NCBI GenBank assembly: GCA_023614405.1
Contig: CM042688.1
Span: 74,570,781-74,634,780 of the forward strand
Length of the DNA stretch: 64,000 nt
Direction of reading: 5' to 3'
Source of the DNA: Avena insularis
Taxonomy: Eukaryota; Streptophyta; Magnoliopsida; Poales; Poaceae
A model generated the notes under the pieces. It saw nothing but the letters and a program-made list of their open reading frames with translations, was not told the origin of the DNA and did not search any database. Made by a program: the position numbers and the translations under genes. The first letter of the stretch is position 1; each line of letters opens with the position of its first letter. Below, one piece after another: positions 57,870 to 64,000 of this stretch.

Positions 57870-59876
57870 AGGCGTTAAAGAAAAGTACTTGTTGGAGATA
57901 ATCCAAGAGTTTCCTTGAGTCTTGGAAGTTATTACTTCAGTAATGATCTCCTTATCCTTTTGTTGCTTTTTACGCCAAGAATAACCTCTAATGAGAGTAA
58001 AGTAAGATTTGGGGAGTTATTTGTTGTCCCAAAATAGATTTACATGTCCTCCACCAAAAAAATCGTTAGGAGTCTCTAACTCAGATTGACAAAAATTTAC
58101 GAATAAATCCCCTATTATATTAAACTTTTGCATTAGTTCAACACTTTTTATTTGAGCAACATAAGATGTTCAAAAAATCGGTTTCTACTGGCTGTACATT
58201 TTGTTTTTGTGATTACCGCCATTATTTGCATTTACTTCTTATTGATTCCTTTTGAGTTCTCTTTAGGTGAATTGAGCTTTTTGAAGGAGTTGCTACAGTA
58301 GCTTGTGTTTTTAGTGAAAAGCCTTGCTGTTTCAAAGCTTGCGGTCTAATATCTTTTGAATAAAGCTAATAATGTTGCTAATGAAGATTGTGTGAAGTTT
58401 TGTATGAAGGAAAAACTTTGGAGTGTAGAGAGAATGATGTAGTGGACAAAATCTCAAGCAGGATGCCACCATGGTGTCACCCCAATAAATATCCAAGAGT
58501 TACAAGCGTCAAGCTTGCAGGGATGTAAGGCATCCCCTTCTTCATCAATAAGCTCGGAGTGCATCCCAGACACTTCGTTTTTATTATTTCATGCACATTT
58601 ACATGATTGTTCTTAGAGCTTCTTAGTTTTTAAGTTTTGCTTTGCTTAGGTTGTTTTGAGTTTGCTTGAATAAAGTAGTTTGGACCCACATTTCTCCTTT
58701 GTGTTGTTTTGCAAATAAGTTTGCTTGGTGTTGGAAAAGGAGTAGTAAAGTTCTTGCTTGGTGCAAGAGGAGCTTGCATTATTTGTGACTCAGGACTTTA
58801 GCATGCATGTACTAGTTTGTTTTAACATTATGCTTAGTGATTATTGTTGGAGCATGTCTTGTTCCAAACAATTGGGATTATGAGTGCTGCCTTGAAGAAA
58901 TTATCGTTGTTTTACCATGCAAAAGCATAGTATTGTAGTATTCTCCTTTGATGCTTGCTTGAGTTGACTTGGCACATGCTTACACACCATGTTATGACTA
59001 TGACAAGTCACTATTAGCATCTATGATCATTTAGTCCTTGACTTGTAGTACCACTCTATGCTTTGATTAAATGTAATGCTTTGTTTATACTGCATGATTA
59101 TGGCCATTATGCTCTCTCTCTTAGTTGGTTGCTCCCAGTCTTTGCTAGCCTCCACACTTGTATGAATGTAAGTTCTACTCATGCTTCAAACTCCCAAGAA
59201 ACCAAGTTATTCAAAGTGTCAACTATAAACTTCTATGCATGGTGTATTTACACCATTCCAAGTATATTCTTGTTTTCAGCTACCTTCCAATTAAAATTGT
59301 TTTGTTATGTGAAAACTTAGTGATTAAACCCTCACGAACTTGATGTCACACTTTATATTCTTTGACCCTAATAAACTTGAACCATTGTGACAACTTTGTT
59401 GTATATACTTGCACACTTATAAGTTGGAATTAGCAGAGCTGTAATGTTGTCATAGGGAGCGTTTTCAACTTGCACTTGTACTTTGTACTCAGTTGATATC
59501 ATGCTCTTTTGTCTATGGATGTCATAGGTGTGAAATAAAGAGAGAGAACTGTATGAAGTCCATGGAGTTTGTATTTTGTGTTAGAGAAAGCATGGGCATG
59601 GCTAGCCTAAGCATGCCCTAATCATGGTGAAACTTACAACATCACCATAGTGAGCTATCTATGAAGCATCCTCAATAAAAAGCTATGCATACTGGTAAAT
59701 AAAAAGATTCTTTGTGAGATGTTCATTGTCTGCCTTGTCTTATCATTTGGTTATGGGAAAGCTCATGTACTTGCCATGTCTGCAGAATTTGGTACCCAGA
59801 TTAGCGATTCTCAGTGATATGTAAATACTTACAATATGACAAAAAGGACTTGCACAGGCCCAAAGTTGAGTATGCA
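57870..59876 (+). other. Athila-like 3' non-coding region
   Basis: The block AGCTTGCAGGGATGTAAGGC followed by ATCCCCTTCTTCATC (about 58512) and the downstream TTGAATAAAGTAG stretch resemble the region between pol and the 3' LTR in grass Athila-type elements. Short ORFs (59063-59343) have no recognised domain. Confidence falls after about 59400, which may be other DNA. Confidence 0.55.
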
Positions 59877-62800
59877 TGATGTCACATCCCAAAATTTTCC
59901 AAATTTTGAAATGTGAAAAAATAAACAAAATAAATAAAGAATAAAATTTATGGGAAAAACTTTTTGCTTCTAATTGGAAACATTAAAAACCCTTTTAAAC
60001 TATTACAAGAGAGTCCCACCCCCAACAAAAGGTACTCCTTAAGAGCATAAAATAGCATTTAACAAAACCCTAAGATCAAAGCATCAAGATTATCCATATA
60101 ACTCCCTACTACTTTAAAATTTTAATTGTAAGTTCCCCTTCAAAATCTTTTTTCACAAACTTCCATGTATTTGAAAACCTATTTTTAATCTTGAGGAATG
60201 TTTCTCAACCAAAAACCAATCTAGCCATCTCAAACTACTTCATTTACATTTTTCAAACAACCTTTGTTTTGTTTTGAACAAAATAAAAGTAAAGTCTCGT
60301 TTGAAATAAGCGGCTAGCTTATGTGAGCTATTTTTAAAGATTTTGTAGATATCCTCTATATTTTCAAGCTTTGATTCATAGTTTATCCATATGAAGTAGA
60401 ACCATCGAATCAAGTTCAAATAAGGAAAGAATCCAGTCTGTTCTAAATATATTGCCTACAACTAGACCAATATACTTTTTACATGCAATCGTACAATAAT
60501 TGACTAATTAATAATTGAAAATTAAATATTTCCAAATATATAAAATTTATGTCCTAAAATATTGCCCATAAATTTCTGAACCATGAAATTTGAATCAGCA
60601 AATTCAGAGCTTCTAAATCAAAAGTTATGAAAGAATTAAAAAATAGAAAAAATATAAAACAAAAAGGCCAGCCCAGGCCCACAAAATACCAAAATGGGCA
60701 AATGCCCAACCCAAAGTAGTGAATCGGCGGAGGGTGTAGGTGAACGAGGAACCAAAGTGAGCATCTATTTGTATCTAATGCACTTAAGCCTAACTCTCAA
60801 TTGCTGGTCCTAAATTGCACTAAATGTCCCACAATTTCTCTCCCTTCTTTAATCTCCTTTTAATTTAGCCCCTCCCTCCTCCTATAAACCTCCACTACAT
60901 AAAAGTTCAAACCTCCATTTTTTAGGTCCAAAAATTCTTCCCAATCTTCTCCACCAAAATAGACCTTCAAGACGACCTCGAGATCACAAGCGGCCAGAAG
61001 AGGCTGATGAAGTCCCCTCATCAAGACTGGGTTTCCATTCATGCTGGTTTCAATTCTCAAGCTTTACGTTCATCACAGCCCGGAGAAGCAGCACCCAACA
61101 AAAGATTTAAGATCTTAAATTATAGCAATCCATTTTAAGCCCACCTTGTTGCTCCAAGCACAATTTCAACGCTAAACAGTTAAAGATAAATCTGGTTGTT
61201 ATCTACAACTTTCATGTAGAAAGTTTTCCATCCGAGCAACTTTTTCTGTAGTCAAATCTGACATCAAGCATAGTCAGCCAAATCGACTCGAGCCGAGATT
61301 AGTCAAAGTCAATTTCAGTCAATTCCAGGTTTGACTTTTCCAGATTTTAGGTAAAATCTGAACTAGTATAATTCATAGAAAAAGATTTAGGAAGTCCAAA
61401 ATTATAAATTTGGTATCCCTGAAAGCTGAGATTATATAGAAGATCCATTTCTGCAATAATATTACTTATTCTCTGTAAAATTTGATTTATAAATTAAATG
61501 GTTAATCATTGCCTTTCACCATAAAATTATATCTTTTAGTTCTTGTATATCCAAATTTAGCAAATATTATGTCTAAGTGGATCTGAAAAATGAGCAGAAA
61601 TACAGTGGACCCATAGTTCCTCGGGTATTTTGAGTCTGTTAAAATCACGTTTTATACAGAACCATTTGTGGACTATTTTGAGTATAAAAACTACAAATTA
61701 TTTATGAACTTTTGCAAATGGCTGTATATTGAACCTCTATACAGTAAGAGAAAATATAATTTATTATATTATAATAATACCATGAAAATTATTTAGTGAG
61801 AATGTACTTTCCAAGTGTTAGAAAACATTGCAATCATTACAACTGTACAAATGGTTGTACTGTAATCTGAGTTATAAATGTCTAGAAATCACTTATAGTC
61901 GTTCAGATCCCTTGTTGTAAAAAATTTGTACAACAAAATTTCATCTTGCATGTTCAGACACTTCTAAAGTAGATTCTTGTGCCATTGTGTCAGACATCTC
62001 AGGTGTGTTTTGTTTCACAGTTTTCATGGATAGATTGTGTTGATTGACAAGCAAGACATAAGAGCACCAACACCCCACCAACTACTAAGGCAAGTGACAT
62101 TATCATCCAAGTCCTACTATTTTCATTACACTTTAGTGGATTTTATACATGCATGAAAAGGATTTTATACTTATGCTATGCTAAATCCCAATAGGATACC
62201 CTTTACATATATTCCTTAGTGGAAACATTTAAATAGTATGGCCATTCTGCTATATATTGGGATGGGATACATACAGGAATATATGAAGTATTGAAAAGTT
62301 ATATGTTTTATATAATAAAATAAGTACTTAAATAACCACCGTGGATGGCGGATACTCAAGTTTTGGACAAGGTGGCAACAAAAGGAATCTATGTTTATAT
62401 GGCAACTTTGTTGTGTAATTGAAGAAACCACCAGGGACTTAGAGATTGAAGACATGTTTCAGACAAAGGAGCCTGCAGACAGCCACATGCTAAATGGGCT
62501 CTGGCTTAAGTCAACTACATAGGAAGACCCATGTATCGCATCTCAGTTAATCTAGGATCAAGGAAACTTGAACCCTCATATTGGTGTTCGGATGACAAGC
62601 TAGTATTGTGTATTGGAGGACTCAGGAAAGACTTTGTCACATTCTCGATCTACGGTGATTTATTTTGGTGAGTACTGTCCAACAAATAACGGGTGGCGCC
62701 AAGACTAGATTGTGTCATGTGGTAAAATGTACAAATTTATGCAAGTATGGTCAAATTAAGTACTTAGTCGGTCCCCGTGAACGGACAACTCCGGAGCAAT

Positions 62801-63390
62801 TCAAGGCTCAAAGCTATGAAGATCCTACATTCCAATTTCTCAAAGAAACTTGATGGTGTCAACAAGGATTAGAAGCACTTGGAGTTTGCCAAGTAGTTCA
62901 GAAAGATTGATTAAAAGATCAAAACTATTTTGAAAAGATAGGATAAAACCATATTGCTTTCTGCAAATGAGCATAAACTCTACTTATCCAAATATGCAAA
63001 TATTCATAGGATCCAACTTATTTTCACATAGTAGTGAAACTTGCCAATACAATTCAAATGTATTGACCCTTGTGGCTGTAACTTATTATGTTGCAGGTTT
63101 GTTTGATGTTAGTGAAGTGTGTTAAATAGGATTACAACTCTACAACCAATATGACTGGCACTTTGAAGATGAAGGACTCCATGCTATATAGTTATTTCTG
63201 CTGCATTGTAATGAGATAGCCAAATGAGCTATGTAAGATGTAATGTATTATTTTATTCCTAGTTATAAAGTTGTATTATGACCTTTGTTTCTTGATATTA
63301 CATCTTAAACTGTGGATGCTAGCTATTGATCCAGGGACTATCATTGTAAACACGGGGATCTCTACCTTATTAAAGGTTGGGAACCTTACA
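59877..63390 (+). mobile_element. 3.5-kb LTR-like unit (solo LTR or LARD-type), copy 2
   Basis: Starts TGATGTCACATCCCAAAATT and ends GGTTGGGAACCTTACA, the same termini as copy 1. Shared internal landmarks include AAGGCAAGTGA(C/T)A, a TGACCTTTGTTTCTTGATAT block followed by TACATC, and GGATGCTAGCTATTGATC near the right end. It is about 1 kb shorter, mostly through the GC-rich middle. Flanks ATGCA and TGAGG do not match, so it may be the left LTR of a larger element, or rearranged. Confidence 0.65.
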
Positions 63391-64000
63391 TGAGGTGTTG
63401 ATGGAGGGTTAACCTCTTGGGTGCCCGATCTTCACGGATCTCGTGGTCAAATCGATGGGAAAGCGAGGGAAAGGAGAAGGTAGCGGCGAACACACACCTC
63501 AAGAACGATGAACACACACAAAACTCACACGATACAAGGCCGATTGCTCCCGAGCGGCCACCGGTCCGATAGAATCCTCAAGGAAAGATCGGTCAACGTG
63601 CTCCCTCAAATCTACATCGGAGAGGGAAGAACACCTTAGGGAGGGTCTTGACAACTTGGAGACGAGACATCGAACTCCCAGGCCTTGTTCAACGATGGAT
63701 GCATGATGCAAAGTCCAATCGAGGTTGGTGACGATAGTCGGTCCCCTTGGTAAAGGGGATGAGGCAAAACTAGAGATTCCACACAAGGGGGTTGTCTTTA
63801 GTCTATCATCTATGCCCTAAGGGATACATGAGGGGTGGGGGCTCTATTTATAGGCCAACCACTAAACAAGGGTAGTTTGGGGATAAATGGGCGAAAAGGT
63901 AAGTAAAGGGGGATACAAGGGCTGTGGCCCAACTAGTGCGCAGAGCCTTTCGCCAGAGCGCTTGGGTACCGGACTTGGGACCGGTAGTACCGCTTGGTCC
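63391..64000 (-). mobile_element. Partial unidentified LTR-like sequence
   Basis: GC-richer than what precedes it. Read on the minus strand it has a good TATA box, CCTATAAATAGAG (63843-63855), about 150 bp before an arginine/serine-type leader with no recognisable protein, a layout like an LTR promoter. The right part contains GGTACCGGACTTGGGACCGG-type palindromic GC repeats. A 95-codon minus ORF (63499-63786) is probably chance. The element continues beyond the window. Confidence 0.4.

Larger units (their letters stand above)
41413..59876 (+). mobile_element. Athila-lineage Ty3/gypsy element (Fatima/Sabrina-like), interrupted, 3' end missing
   Basis: It starts with a 1523-bp LTR and an Asp-tRNA type primer site, then a gag leader to 43215. 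After the nested copia insertion, gag resumes at 55852, followed by protease and a long non-coding 3' part. A GGGATGTAAGGCATCCCC palindrome near 58523 is typical of these grass elements. No second LTR is seen; sequence recognisable as this element ends where the 3.5-kb unit starts at 59877. The exact family name is from memory of LTR sequence and should be treated as provisional. Confidence 0.82.

Noticed and set aside
1..64000. Search for CRISPR arrays, operons, phage or bacterial defence systems
   Set aside because: No regularly spaced short repeats with unique spacers and no prokaryotic gene organisation; spliced genes and plant transposons show nuclear plant DNA.

Overview
This window is intergenic nuclear DNA of a grass, most likely a Pooideae species (wheat, barley, rye, oat or ryegrass group). 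The evidence is the repeat content: CACTA elements with TAGTCCCGG-type subterminal repeats, a long-LTR chromovirus with an iMet-type primer site, an Athila-lineage gypsy element whose LTR opens TGAAACGTATCTATAATTTT, an Angela/BARE-like copia element, and Stowaway-, hAT- and Mutator-type MITEs. I find no intact host gene, tRNA, rRNA or CRISPR array. Essentially every recognisable protein fragment belongs to a transposable element and is broken.

Layout. 1-3408: old unassigned DNA holding a truncated copia LTR (658 to about 950) and four small DNA transposons (1442-1688, 1774-1942, 2045-2930, 3013-3171). 3409-33396: a large CACTA element carrying a transposase gene in three pieces (4167-5316, 11023-11347, 24661-25812), a second gene (28430-32904; plant transposase domain followed by a Ulp1-like cysteine protease domain) and a broken antisense ORF (26936-27304). 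Into the transposase went (i) a second CACTA copy that lost its 5' half (about 5317-11022) and (ii) a complete chromovirus, element A, on the minus strand (11348-24655), with 3.8/3.7 kb LTRs and a perfect 5-bp target duplication. 33397-33824 is unassigned.

From about 33825 a second copy of the same chromovirus family (element B, plus strand, LTR truncated at its 5' end) runs to 41412. There an Athila-like element begins (LTR 41413-42935). Its gag region is split by a minus-strand Angela-like copia element (43216-55851, target duplication CTTCA). The left LTR of that copia element is split in turn by a 4.5-kb long-terminal-repeat-like unit (44053-48573). Athila sequence resumes at 55852 and runs to 59876, where a second 3.5-kb copy of the same unit lies (59877-63390). 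63391-64000 looks like part of another, unidentified LTR read on the minus strand.

How it fits together. The nesting gives a relative order on the right side: B, then Athila, then copia, then the 4.5-kb unit. On the left it gives CACTA, then inner CACTA and chromovirus A. Autonomous coding capacity is lost throughout. A lacks the RT YxDD segment and B has stops and frameshifts in gag, PR and RT. Both have a 1-bp loss at the protease DSG motif. Both CACTA gene sets are frameshifted. Much of the damage is single-base indels concentrated in GC/CpG-rich tracts, so part of it could be base-calling or assembly error rather than biology. I did not find a convincing new biological system. The observations most worth following are the antisense ORF inside the CACTA element, the Ulp1-like module, the extra acidic ORF upstream of gag in the chromovirus, and the GC-bearing Mutator-like element.
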